NCBI RefSeq assembly: GCF_026210795.1
Contig: NC_089439.1
Span: 1,798,001 to 1,862,000 of the forward strand
Length of the DNA: 64,000 bases
Direction of reading: 5' to 3'
Source: Rhizophagus irregularis
Taxonomy: Eukaryota; Glomeromycota; Glomeromycetes; Glomerales; Glomeraceae
In this document: in pieces, positions 20,781-31,410 of the stretch
How positions within the stretch are numbered: position 1 is the first letter of the stretch
Layout of the letters: every line of letters starts with the position of its first letter
Position numbers and translations under genes: made by a program
The notes under the pieces: generated by a model
Databases searched by the model: none
The model's input: only the letters and a program-made list of their open reading frames with translations
Told to the model about the DNA's origin: nothing

Positions 20781-22382
20781 ATGTTCTAAGGCCATCACAA
20801 ATAAGAAATAGTAGTGCAGATCATATAAGCCACAGGGCATGATGATATAATAGATTACTCAATTAGGATAGGCATCGTATATTGGAATTCCATTATTGAA
20901 TAAACTTCGCAATATTGTATATTTTTTTCGTTCCCATAGACAAAATATAACAAGACTAGTGAAATATTAAATGTTCGTGTGAAGTGCCAACGACAAAAAC
21001 CGAATACGGAAGACAAGGATAACAGTAGTTTTCACTATATGTGGTGCATAATAATCATGCTGCATAATATTGTAGTTGACAGGAGCCAATAACGGAAAAA
21101 TATACGGAGCGACGGAGCGGTCGGAGCGTACTATTGGGTAATCTTAAGGTATGGAGGGAAAAAAATATCGGACATAAATAATACGAATACGATATCTAAA
21201 ACAGAAAATATATACAATAATAGTTCTTTAAATTGTAATGTAAAATGAAGAGGATAGGAGTAAAAAAATATAGATGCCGGGATGACGTCTTCACCTTGTT
21301 CAGTATTCAGGTCTTGGATAAAAACAGCTGCACAAGTTAGTTTCTACGCTCTGCACGGGTAATTCTTCTAGCGTTGTTCATCGCCCTATCTGTAGAGATA
21401 CTCATGATCATTATTTTCGTTCTCATGGTCATTATTTTCAGAGTTAAATAATTCAGTGATACTGATTTTAATTTAGTGCGACAGAATTGCGGCAAATTGA
21501 GATTACTAAGACATTTAAAGAACGGGTAACATTATGGACAATGAATATAAAACAAATGTTAGTGGTTAAAAACAAAGAAAAAAATAAAAATTTATCATCC
21601 AGGGAATTTTCCAATGAAACAAGTTGTACTATTGTTGTAAGAACGTGATCAATATAATAAAACGATAGCTGTTTGATTGTCCAATAACAAATTACATTAA
21701 TCCGGTTATTGTTTCCTAAGCAACGCCACAACGGAAAAATTATCCGCAATTAGTTGTGATACGTGGCACCTTACAGACGATTTGTAGCAAACCAACCGAA
21801 AAAGCTGCGATTGGTTTTTATTATCACCCGTTTAGTAATGATATGCTACGCAAGTGACCACAAGATTATCACAAACGTGCAATGAAATAATTCGTGTAAC
21901 GTCAATTACAGCATATATAATATTTGCATTCCACAGAAAAAATGTCCTGATTACAAATTATTTCAAGCCGAAAAGCAATAAAATTTTTCATTATAACTGC
22001 TGTGCTACTACAATCTCATAGAGCGTTACATAAATTATTTTTGAAAGAGAATAGGTAAGGAGGGTTTAATTGACAACGAATTTTGGATACATGAACGGGT
22101 TTGACCGTTGGGATCTACATATTGTAAAGAACTCACTTGCTCTGTGGAAGAAATGTTATTTGTAGAATCATGAGAAGAATACCATTTCATCATTTTCCTA
22201 GGTTCTTTCATCAGGAGTTTAAATAGGGTGTAAATTTACGAAACTATACACATATAGAATCACACCTATGACGGGTATATACGAAGCTGCAAATTTGTGA
22301 ATATTATTTAATAATGAAAATTCTCGCATTTTTTTAATAACAAAAAATTTTTTAACAAAATTAATTTCAATTTATTTTACAT

Positions 22383-22452
22383 ACCTTAAGAACCGAACCG
22401 AAAACCTTATCACTAGTATATCATAGCTCACGACCTAACCACTATACTATTT
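22383..22452 (-). repeat. tRNA-like (SINE-like) sequence, copy 1
   Basis: The minus strand has an A-box-like TAGTATAGTGGTTAG and, about 45 nt on, a B-box-like GGTTCGGTTCT. It matches 38671-38745 over about 70 bp. Both copies lie upstream of an intron-like array and on the opposite strand from it. The cloverleaf is not convincing, so a tRNA-derived repeat is more likely than a tRNA gene. Confidence 0.55.
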
Positions 22453-22499
22453 AACTTTTTTTTTAACTTTACATATTATATTCTATATTTATTCATAAA

Positions 22500-23190
22500 A
22501 ATTAGGTTTAAATTACATAAAATTGTGTATTTACACAATTTTTTAAGGTGTAAATTGCCGAAATTTTCTATTTATATAAAATACATATAATTTTTTAAAG
22601 TACAAAATACTAAGGCCAAGTAAATAAATTTATTCGTTTCTCATGACCGGGCGGGTCATGTAAATGTTACGAAAAAATAAAAAAATTTATTTTATTTGGT
22701 CATGTGATTTTGGTTTTGACCAATCATAATCATAAAAAAATAATTTTTTTTCCACCCGGTGACCCGGGCAAAAAATTTATTAAATCAACCAATCATCATC
22801 TAGGAATCAGCTAAATTTTTTTTCCGGGCGGCCGGGTCAAATTTAGCAATTTTTTTTCATGAGAAACGAATAATTTTATTTCTTTGGCCTAAGAGTATTT
22901 TGACCAATATATTTATATGTAAATTACTTAAAATTGTGTATTTACACAATTTTTTAAAGTGTAAATTACTTAAAATACCCATTTATATGATTTCACGAAA
23001 ATTACTGAAACTATAATTTCATGTGTAAACTACATGAAATTGTGTATTCATGCTTTTTTTTAAAATTACAAAATACTGAAAATACCTATTTATGTGATTT
23101 TACATAAACTTTTAAGATGAAGATTACTGAAACTATGTTTTAAGGTGTAAATTACACATAATTGAGTATTTACACTCTTTTTTAAGTGTA
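22500..23190. repeat. Degenerate tandem repeat, about 110-bp unit
   Basis: GTGTAAATTACTTAAAATTG followed by GTATTTACACAATTTTTTAA recurs with decay near 22515, 22920, 23020 and 23145. A MITE (22614-22889) has entered the first interval. Confidence 0.65.
22614..22889. mobile_element. 276-bp Harbinger-type MITE (TAA TSD)
   Basis: Inverted ends of about 33 bp beginning GGCCAA and ending with GTTTCTCATGA, flanked by TAA at 22611-22613 and 22890-22892. The 3-bp TAA target and GGCC start fit PIF/Harbinger. The interior has inverted CCGGGCGG / CCGCCCGG-like blocks and no gene. Confidence 0.75.
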
Positions 23191-23569
23191 GATTTCCAGG
23201 TATTTCACATGCACTGGTCAAAATCAAAACTTTTGACCATTAAGAACTTTCGGCATGATTTTTGCCGATTGGTTATGTGATTCGTCACATTTTTTGACCA
23301 ATGGCAAAAATCAATAAAATCAATCACAAATCAACTGATACTGATTGTTAAACGAAAGCTTGTTCAGTCTTTTGGTGAAAAATCAACTTATACCGATTGT
23401 TATATGTAAAATTGTTCCTTTAAGATCATTCAGTAAAATTATGCCAGTTGGTCATATAAATCAGCACAATTTTGCCAAATTTGCCAAATGAATAACTAGT
23501 TGGTAATAATTCGGCAAATCAGACTGAAATCATCAGATGATCCAGATCGACATTTTACAGGTCTTTTTT

Positions 23570-23690
23570 AAACAAACTTTTTTAAACTTTTTTAAACTTT
23601 TCGCATCTTTTTCTCTCTCTCTTTCATCCTTTTACCTTCCCTTTCTTACACCTTAGTTCTTCATGTAAACATACACATTAAATTCGGTTA
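23570..23690 (+). promoter_or_regulatory. Pyrimidine-rich leader before array II
   Basis: A CT-rich tract (TCTTTTTCTCTCTCTCTTTC and on) ends about 70 bp before the first intron-like unit. The same arrangement, on the other strand, precedes array III (38340-38500). In fungi CT-rich tracts often mark RNA polymerase II start regions; the role here is inferred. Confidence 0.4.
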
Positions 23691-25270
23691 TTTTTATTAA
23701 ATCAAAAACTTTCTTTAAAAAAACATTTTTTAACGTTAAAAAATGTTTTTTTTTATATTTTTTGCAGGAAATTGGTTCCGGCATAGATACCGTTTTCCTA
23801 GGTAAAGTTTTGAAAGATTTTCAAAACAATCTTTAAAAAATACATTTTTTTAATAATAAAAAATGGTTTTTTTTATTATTTTTTATATAGGAAATCGGTT
23901 TCGGCGTGGATACCGAATCCCAAAGTTAAGTTACAAAAAATTTTGAAACTTTAATATAAAAAATGTTAAACACTAACGTTTTTTTTATTTTTTTGTAGGG
24001 ATATCGGTTCCAGCGTAGATACCGAATACCATAGGTTAGTTTCAAAAAAAAATTCGAAACTATTAAAAAAAACGTTATATTAACGTTTTTTTTATTTTCT
24101 TTTGTAGGGAATCGGTTCTGAAGTTGGATACTGTTTTCCAGGTAAAGTTTTGATAAATTTTCAAAACTTACTTTAAAAAAAACATTTTTAACTAAAAAAT
24201 GATTTTTTTTTATTTTTTTTCTATAGGAAATCAGTTCCGGCGTGGATACCAATATTCCAGGTAAAGTTTCAAAAAATTTTGAAACTTTAATAAAAAAAAC
24301 GTTAATTTATAACATTTTTTTTTATTGTTTTTGTAAGGAATCGATTCCGGCATGGATACCATTTCCCAGGTAAAATTCCGAATGATTTTCGAAACTTACT
24401 TTAAAAAAAAACGTTTTTAGCTAAAAAATGATTTTTTTTATTTTTTTTTATAGGAAATTGGTTCCATTGTGAATACCGTTTTCCAGGTAAAGTTTTGAAT
24501 GATTTTCGAAACATTCTTTGAAAACGTTTTTTAATAAAAAAAACGTTTTTTTTTTTATTTTTTATTTAGGAAATCAGTTCCAACGTGGATGCCGATATTC
24601 CAAAGTAAGTTTCGAAACAAATGTTTTGAAACTTTTTTAAAAATGTTTTTTAATAAAAAAAATGTTTTTTTTTATTTTTTATTTAGGAAATCGTCTTCAA
24701 CGTGAACACCGATATTCCAAGGTAAGTTTCAAAACAAATGTTTTGAAACTTCTTTTTTAATAAAAAAAACGTTTTTTTTATTTATATATAGGAAATCGGC
24801 TCCAACGTGGATACCGTTTCCCAGGTAAAGTTTTGAAAAAAAATTTTTAAAACTTACTTAAAAAACGTTTTTTAATATAAAAAACGTTTTTTTTATCTTT
24901 TTTGTAGGAATTCAGTTCTGGTATGGATACCGATATTCCAGGCAAAGTTTTGAAAAATTTTCGAAACTTCCTTTAAAAAAAAACGTTTTTATACTAAAAA
25001 ACGTTTTTTTATTAATTTTTTTTATAGGAAATCAGTTCTGGAGTGGATACCAATATTCCAGGTAAAGTTTCGAAAAATTTTCAAAACTTTCATTTTTTTA
25101 TTAAAGAATCGGTATACTAACCGTTTCTTTATTTTTTATTTTAGGTTTTCTTTGGATTTTCGTTGAATAGGTGATAAGTTTATTTTCGAAACTAATTTTT
25201 TTTTAAAGAATGGTTTACTAACCGTTTTTTATTTTTTTTGTTTTGTAGGTTTTCCGGATCTTTATGTTTA
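23691..25270 (+). repeat. Intron-like tandem array II
   Basis: About 13 units of 110-120 bp. The 'exons' are highly similar, around GAAATCGGTTCCGGCGTGGA followed by TACCGATATTCCAG, 33-36 nt long. The 'introns' start GTAAAGTTTTGAAA or GTAAGTTTCGAAAC and end in T-tracts with TAG (TTTTTGTAG, TTTTATAG, ATTTAG). A first hairpin (GTTTCGAAA / TTTTGAAAC) follows the donor and a second (AAAACGTT-TTTTAAT-AAAAAACGTTTT) precedes the T-tract. Exon length is not constant modulo three, so a spliced product would not keep frame. Donors stand near 23811, 24033, 24140, 24260, 24369, 24486, 24605, 24720, 24822, 24940 and 25060. Confidence 0.8.
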
Positions 25271-27380
25271 TTGGGTCAGTAAGATAGGATGGTGGTGGAT
25301 AGTGGTTAATGTGGTGGGTGCGTGTAGTGAATGGTGGACGATAGTAGATTAGATATTTAATATGTAATTTTAATATGTAAAGCAAATTAATAGAATTCAA
25401 TTGCTGATCTGCATGTGATCGATAGAATTTATATAATAAAATGCAGCGCAACATTTATATATAAGCCATGTCGATCATGTTTTTATATCAAATAAAATTC
25501 AACCATATTGTTATACAATTGCGTAATTTAACACCTGCAATATACGTTTAAGATCTTAGAAAAAAAAAATTTTTTATAAAAAGTTTTTTTTCTTTGCAGT
25601 TTATAAAGTTTTATATGTAGGAAATAGAGATTTCATAGTATTTACTACTATTTTACTTCTATGGTATAAACTCTTTAACTTTTCTTTGACGCTTATAAAA
25701 CTTTTTTTGATTATTATTTCTGTCAACTATTACATTTTTAATAACACTATGCACTTTTATATCTCTTTTTCTTTCACAAATATGTCCAGTTTGTAAAAAA
25801 TATGAATATAATGAAATATATGAATAATAAAAGGACTTTTATTAAGTTTTAGCATAATTTTAAAATAGGAATAGTTATCTTGAATTTTTTTCTTAAAAAA
25901 TAATAAACAAGTCATATAAATATGGACATAATAATAAAGTTCTGATATAATAGCGCCAGTTGCAACAAGTTTTTTGGGAGTTATGTATATATTTGATGTT
26001 GTTGTTTCTTGGGAAAACAGAGATTTCAAACGGCATTTTTTTTATTAATTAACATAACGCCACATTTTACTATATAAATTCTATTGATTACATGCGGATC
26101 GGCAATTAATTAATAAATTATTAAATTATTATTACAAATTAAAATTAACTAAATATACAAAATCACAAAATCGGTAATAATTAGGTTGATTTATATTACC
26201 AATCGTCAATTTGATTTTGCCAATTTGTTACCAATTTTACTGACCGATTTGTTGACAAGTGGCAGGCGTTACAGTGCAAATCACCTATAAAATTAGTTGC
26301 CGATTTTTTTGATACTGATCGGCTAAAATCAGACCAAATTTTGTCCAACATTCGGCAATTTAAAATTTTGCCGAAATGGACTATTTCGACCAGTGATGTT
26401 TGCAAATCTACGCATATAATTGCACTATTTATTCTCCTGATGTTATCCTTACAAAGAAATTACTTGTCAAACATCCCACTACGTTGCAAACTAATGGCTA
26501 TTGGATCTGAAATGATACATAGCTTAGCAATTTTATATTTGTGGATGTTTCAATGGAATAGATTGCGTTAATTTTATTTTTACTTTATAAGTTCAAAAGT
26601 TAGACCAACAGTTATAATTATTAATATTGTATAAAATAGTTAAATTATGGAGTATAAATACTTTCCATACCTTTACCATTATATTGTATGCAAAACTTTC
26701 TATGAACAATTATTAATATTATGAAATAGTCGTAAACCTACGAATATTAATGAAATTATGAAATATAAATAACTTCCATACTTCTACTATATTGAAAGTA
26801 CGCGTTCATTTTTCCAGCAACTGTTACAAAGCTTTTTCATGTATAATTTATTAATATTATAAAATATTCATAAAGCCTATAAATATATATAAATACTTTC
26901 CATACTTCTGCTAGTCTTCTGCTACGCAAATGTACAATGAGCGGTCCTTGCAAAATAGAGCGTATAGAGAATATTAAGTTTGTTTATTTAATTCGTGTTT
27001 AGCTATTTTTAGATGATTACATGAACATATGTATATGCCATAATAGGTTAATTTATCAAATTTACTAGATTTATAAAATTAATTCGTAATCTGTGAGTTG
27101 AATTATATGATTTTGGTAGAGTCCTAAAGAATTCTGACCTTGACTAAATCAAATTGAAATCAGATTTTGATCTATTAAAAAAAAATTCTTGCATGATAAA
27201 TATAAAATTAAGAGAAATATGCATGACGTGTTGATAATATATACTATATAAATAATATAACAAATAACTAGAGGTTAATTTGTAACACTTTTCACAAATT
27301 TATAATTTCTTATGATCAGCACTCGGAATCAGACTTGATAGAAATAAATTTAACTTTCCAAATATTGCGAAAGAGAAAAA
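25271..27380. other. Gene-free AT-rich region
   Basis: Only short frames without motifs. From about 26590 to 26930 a block of about 120 bp containing ATAAATACTTTCCATAC and TATTAATATTATAAAATA is repeated three times with decay. Around 26170-26410 there are CGGCAAAAT-type inverted words of an unidentified element. Confidence 0.5.
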
Positions 27381-27384
27381 AAAA

Positions 27385-27548
27385 ATGAATTTTAACAAAA
27401 TTGGCAAATTTTGTGCGATCAAATTCAAAATAATTTTGTGTTTCATGGATAAAAATTCTTTTATTTGTTTAACAGTTATCAGCCAAATGAGAAAAACTCA
27501 AATTAATAAATTTTATATACAAATTAATCGCAAAAACATAAAATTCAC
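27385..27548. repeat. Direct repeat, left copy
   Basis: About 160 bp from ATGAATTTTAACAAAATTG to CGCAAAAACATAAAATT, repeated with small indels at 30103-30257 in the same orientation. The pair encloses the decayed five-exon gene and its upstream tandem repeats. Confidence 0.75.
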
Positions 27549-27607
27549 CAGTCCTGCCACACCAATAAAAAAAAAAATATCTTATGCATACAATAAAATT
27601 CACCTTA

Positions 27608-28873
27608 TTATACATCATCATCTTCATCTTCAGTTTCATTTCCACTTTCTTCTTCCTCATAGCTATTATCTTCAAAATCGGAATAATTTATGCCCGTTTG
27701 ACTGTTGATTTTTTTCTTTAAAGAATAATATGATTAGCCATGAAATGATATTTTATTAAATGCTACTACAAAATTACAAACTTACTAAAAATTTTTTAAC
27801 TTTTTGTTTCATGATATTCTTTTTACACATTATTTCGGCATAATTTGGGTTTAAAATTGTTGAGCAGATCGCAAGAACATATGCAAGTTCTGCATTAGAA
27901 TGGTCATTTTGGAGGGCTCTGTCAATAACGCTTGCTAAAACAATCGAAGAATTTTTGTCCTTGGGATTCATTTTTTTGAACAGACCTTCAAAACAATCTT
28001 TAACTTCGGGTTTTCTCTTCCATTTTGCTACTTCAGACGGCCCGGCATTTGTGTTTATAGGTGGTAAACGGAATCCGAATATAGAAAAAATAGCCTCCAT
28101 TTATTTCGAGGACAATGTTTCTCTTATGGACCGTACTTGTTTTGTTAACTTTATGAAGAAAGTTAATACTTAATATTTCATTTTATTTTATTAAACATTT
28201 TGTTATCGAATAAGGACTTACTTGTTTATGTATATTCTCGTTATAATACGCGATCCAATCGTCTTCAGTAAAATTAGAGAAAAAACTCGCATAGTTCAGT
28301 ATTAAATATCCTTTAACCGCTCCATAACATTCATCTTTTGTTGGATAAATTGATACTTTTATTAATAATTTCAAAACATTTTTCACAACATTCTAAAATT
28401 AGTCGAAATTCAAAATAATTAGAATGTAAATAAATAATAAAACTAAATATTTCAAAGATATTCCTACCGCTATGAATGATTCTTTAACGCTTGATGACAA
28501 ATTTATTTTATCAGAAAGTAAATTTTTTAACTCGGATTTAAACTCGTATATTTCTTTACTTAAAGTATCGATTTTATTTTCAATCTTTGTTAATCAATCT
28601 ACCATAATTACAATAAATATTAATTACAAGATAATTTTATTAATTTCTTAAATATTTGCGAATACCTTCAATTTTTGAATTTGCAGGAAGCCATTTCTTA
28701 GTTTGAAGAACGTTAACTTCGTCATTGATGGTTTCGCTGGTGTTGATGTTGGTTTTACTGCTGTTGTTTCTGCTTCAGCTTTGGCTTCTATCACTGCGCT
28801 TATGATTCCCTTCGATTAGCAATTCCTCAATTTTCTTACGAGAGGATTCTCTCAATTTATTTCCTGATTCCAT
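27608..28873 (-). pseudogene. Five-exon gene family, decayed copy (paralog D1)
   Basis: Exon by exon this aligns with the intact paralog at 42558-43827: ATG at 28873 (MESGNKLRES), exon 1 to 28666, exon 2 from 28598, exon 3 around 28390-28230, exon 4 from about 28150 (ends VKKFLVS) and an acidic last exon to the stop at 27608. Three changes kill it: TGA at 28775-28777 and TGA at 28594-28596, both CGA in the paralog, and TAA at 28101-28103, TCA in the paralog. The middle domain (PSEVAKWKRKP ... DCFEGLFKKM) is otherwise well kept. Function unknown. Confidence 0.85.
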
Positions 28874-28949
28874 AATGATACTTTTGAAAAAGTGGGATTT
28901 CTTACAATTTAAGAAAAAAAAAATATTTCTGAAGAAAAAAAATTGACCA

Positions 28950-29900
28950 TTATTTATGAAAAAAAAAAAACTCTTTAAACCCAAATCAAGCAATTTTTTG
29001 TACCAGTCATTAATAGAAACTTTCGAATACTCAATAATTACATCATGCAAATTTTCGTACCAGTCATTAAGCAGAACCGCAAAAACTCTCTTAGTAATAA
29101 TTATGTCAGTTGAAGAAACAAAAACATATACACATGAACATAAGGATAAATTTGCGTAATTACTCATTATTCTAAACCAGGAAAAGAAACTTTCTTAGTA
29201 ATAATTATGTCAGTCGAGGAAATAAAAACAAATGCATATGAACATAAGGATAAATCGCATAATTACTCATTATTCTAAACCAGGAAATTTTTTCGTACAA
29301 TTCGCATAATTACTCATTATTCTAAACCAAGCAAAGAAACTTTCTTAGTAATAATTATGTCAGTTGAGGAAATAAAAACAAATGCACATGAATATAAGGA
29401 TAAATTCGCATAATTTCAATTACTTACTCATTATTCTAAACCAGATAATTTTTCGTACTATCATTAAAGCAGAACCGCAGAAACTTTCTTAGTAATAATT
29501 ACGTCAGTTGAGAAAATAAAAACACGCATGTAAATATAAGGATAATTTCGAATTTCGATTACTTACCAAACCAGGCAATTTTTTCGTACCAGTCATTAAA
29601 GCAGTAACCGCAGAAACTTTCGAATATTTATAATTATATCACTTTATATGGAAATAAAATAAATACGCGTAAACATGAGTTTTTTTCCTTGTTATTATTA
29701 TGGATAGAAACTGCATGATTTCGATATTTACTAATTATACTAAACCAAGCAATTTTTCGTACAAGTCATTAAAGTAGGATTCGCAGGAGCTGCCAAAACC
29801 TTCGCATACTTAGTAGTAATAATTATGTCAGTCGTATCCTACATGAAAACAATAAATATTAAAGTTTTTCTTTGTACGATGAAAAATTTATATAATTTCA
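28950..29900. repeat. Tandem repeats upstream of paralog D1
   Basis: Units of roughly 130-150 bp containing TTTTCGTACCAGTCATTAA, GAAACTTTCTTAGTAATAAT and CATAATTACTCATTATTCT recur five to six times. The same block lies upstream of D2 (45385-46560), so repeat and gene were duplicated together. Confidence 0.8.
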
Positions 29901-30102
29901 AAAACATAAGCATGCATACACATTATAAAAAATCTAATGATACACTCCTGAGTGAAATAAAATTCCAACTCATTATATATTAGTCAGAGTTGTTTGATCA
30001 GCATTTTTTGATCACGAATTTATTAGTTGGTGTGACTGATCAGACAATGAACTCCAGTCTAACCAATAAAAAATAGAACAATTTTACACATTCAATTGTA
30101 AC

Positions 30103-30257
30103 TATGAATTTTAACAAAATTGTGATCAAATTCAAAATAAATAATTTTTTGTGTTTCATGTATAAAAATTCTTTATTGTTTAACAGTTATCAGCCAAATG
30201 AGAAAAACTCAAATTAATAAAATTTTATATACAAATTAATCGCAAAAACATAAAATT
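30103..30257. repeat. Direct repeat, right copy
   Basis: Second copy of 27385-27548. It starts just where similarity between D1 and D2 surroundings ends (TTCAATTGTAACT), so it marks the boundary of the duplicated cassette. Confidence 0.75.
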
Positions 30258-30867
30258 TATTGATTTGTTTTTTTTGGAGAGATGCTCTTTTAAATGATTA
30301 TCAAATAAATTTAATTTATAAAATTTAGAAGAGTGGGGTATTTTTTTTTGAAATTGTACATATCAGTCATCGGAAATGTCACATGAGTTGACGATCATTA
30401 ATAAATAAAGTTTGTGTAACCTATCATGCCAATCAATCTTTAAGTAAATTAAGCTATATATATATAATAATAAAAAAAAAAATTTACCGTTTATTCTTTA
30501 TATGCTTTTCGACACGTTTTTATAATTTTTTTTGTTATTTTAATATATAAAATAAAAATATTATTATTTAAACTTTACACACTTTTTTACCTACATGTCG
30601 ATGATTGAATTTTTAAACGTACTTGAAAGCTCGTAAATACCACCCAGATATATGTATTTCGTAGCTATTTTTCGTTTTACGTAAAAAAAAGTTGATGTTT
30701 TGACTGCCGATTTTGTAAAAACTGCAAAATTTCGTTTTTGTATATATGATAACAAGGTAAAACATAAATTAAATCAAGAATAACTTGTTTATTTAACTTT
30801 GTAAATATTATAGAATAATAATACAAGAATTTATTTGATTTAATTATTATTTATTAATACGATAATT
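30258..30867. other. Intergenic, nothing recognised
   Basis: AT-rich spacer between the D1 cassette and the 3' end of the broken transposase-like gene. Confidence 0.5.
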
Positions 30868-31410
30868 CTACCAACCATATACCCTTTTCTTATCCCATTC
30901 AGCTCCAAGTAATTGTCTCATCATATATATGGCTTGGAATCTTTTCATAAGCCAACAGACGTTCCAGTATTTGCTCTTCATGCGCAAGTACTTTTCTTCG
31001 TCTTTTGGAAGTCTGGTTATTATTGTTATCAACATGTAGTTAAAGTGGCAGATGTGTAGAAGAATTAGGCATGATTTAAGTCCACACAAAATTTTGCGCA
31101 TACAGCATACCTCCGGTTGATCATTATTTAGAGGTATTTTATCACGCCTTCGTGTCTCCCTTTCAATTCTCTTTGCTTCCCTTTCATTTCTCTTTATTTC
31201 AGCATAGTCTTTGTACTTTGTTCGGCGAACTTCTAATGCGCGTCTTCCCTGTGCGTTTCGAGGTTCACTTTTTATCACATCTTGTTTGTAAATTATCTGC
31301 ATTCATTCCAAGCCATTTTCATAACATGCAAGTAATTTTTCATATCCTGTTTTGTGTATTTCAGGTGGCTTGAGATCTTTAAAAATCTGATGTGACAATG
31401 GATCTGTCAT
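30868..31410 (-). pseudogene. Transposase-like gene, C-terminal piece
   Basis: Starting from the hAT-2 target site, the minus strand reads MTDPLSHQIFKDLKPP, then LLACYENGLE, an in-frame TGA (31303-31305), then IYKQDVIKSEPRNAQGRRAL and a basic coiled stretch (EIKRNEREAKRIERETRRR) to the stop at 30868. It joins in frame with 35155-35350 if the hAT element and one target copy are removed. The last hydrophobic part looks unrelated to the basic region and may be read in a shifted frame. Confidence 0.7.

Larger units (their letters stand above)
19790..22380. other. Gene-poor region
   Basis: Less repetitive than the rest of the window and slightly richer in GC. No complete gene was found. A weak coding trace is listed at 20408-20640 and a stem-loop at 20747-20780. 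The 93-codon minus frame at 21468-21749 has no recognisable domain. Confidence 0.4.

Noticed and set aside
22383-22452. Functional tRNA gene
   Set aside because: A- and B-box-like words are present but no clean acceptor or anticodon stem could be drawn, and the B box has a mismatch; called a tRNA-like repeat.
23211-26403. Element bounded by CACTGGTC inverted ends around array II
   Set aside because: The outer eight bases and some inner words match, but the flanks share no target duplication and similarity fades quickly; chance or two separate elements.
27385-30257. LTR retrotransposon
   Set aside because: The direct repeats are only about 160 bp, lack TG...CA ends, and the enclosed gene has no gag or pol motif and keeps introns.
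30868-31302. Independent 144-aa gene
   Set aside because: It continues upstream in the same frame through a single TGA into the broken transposase-like gene, so it is its C-terminal remnant.
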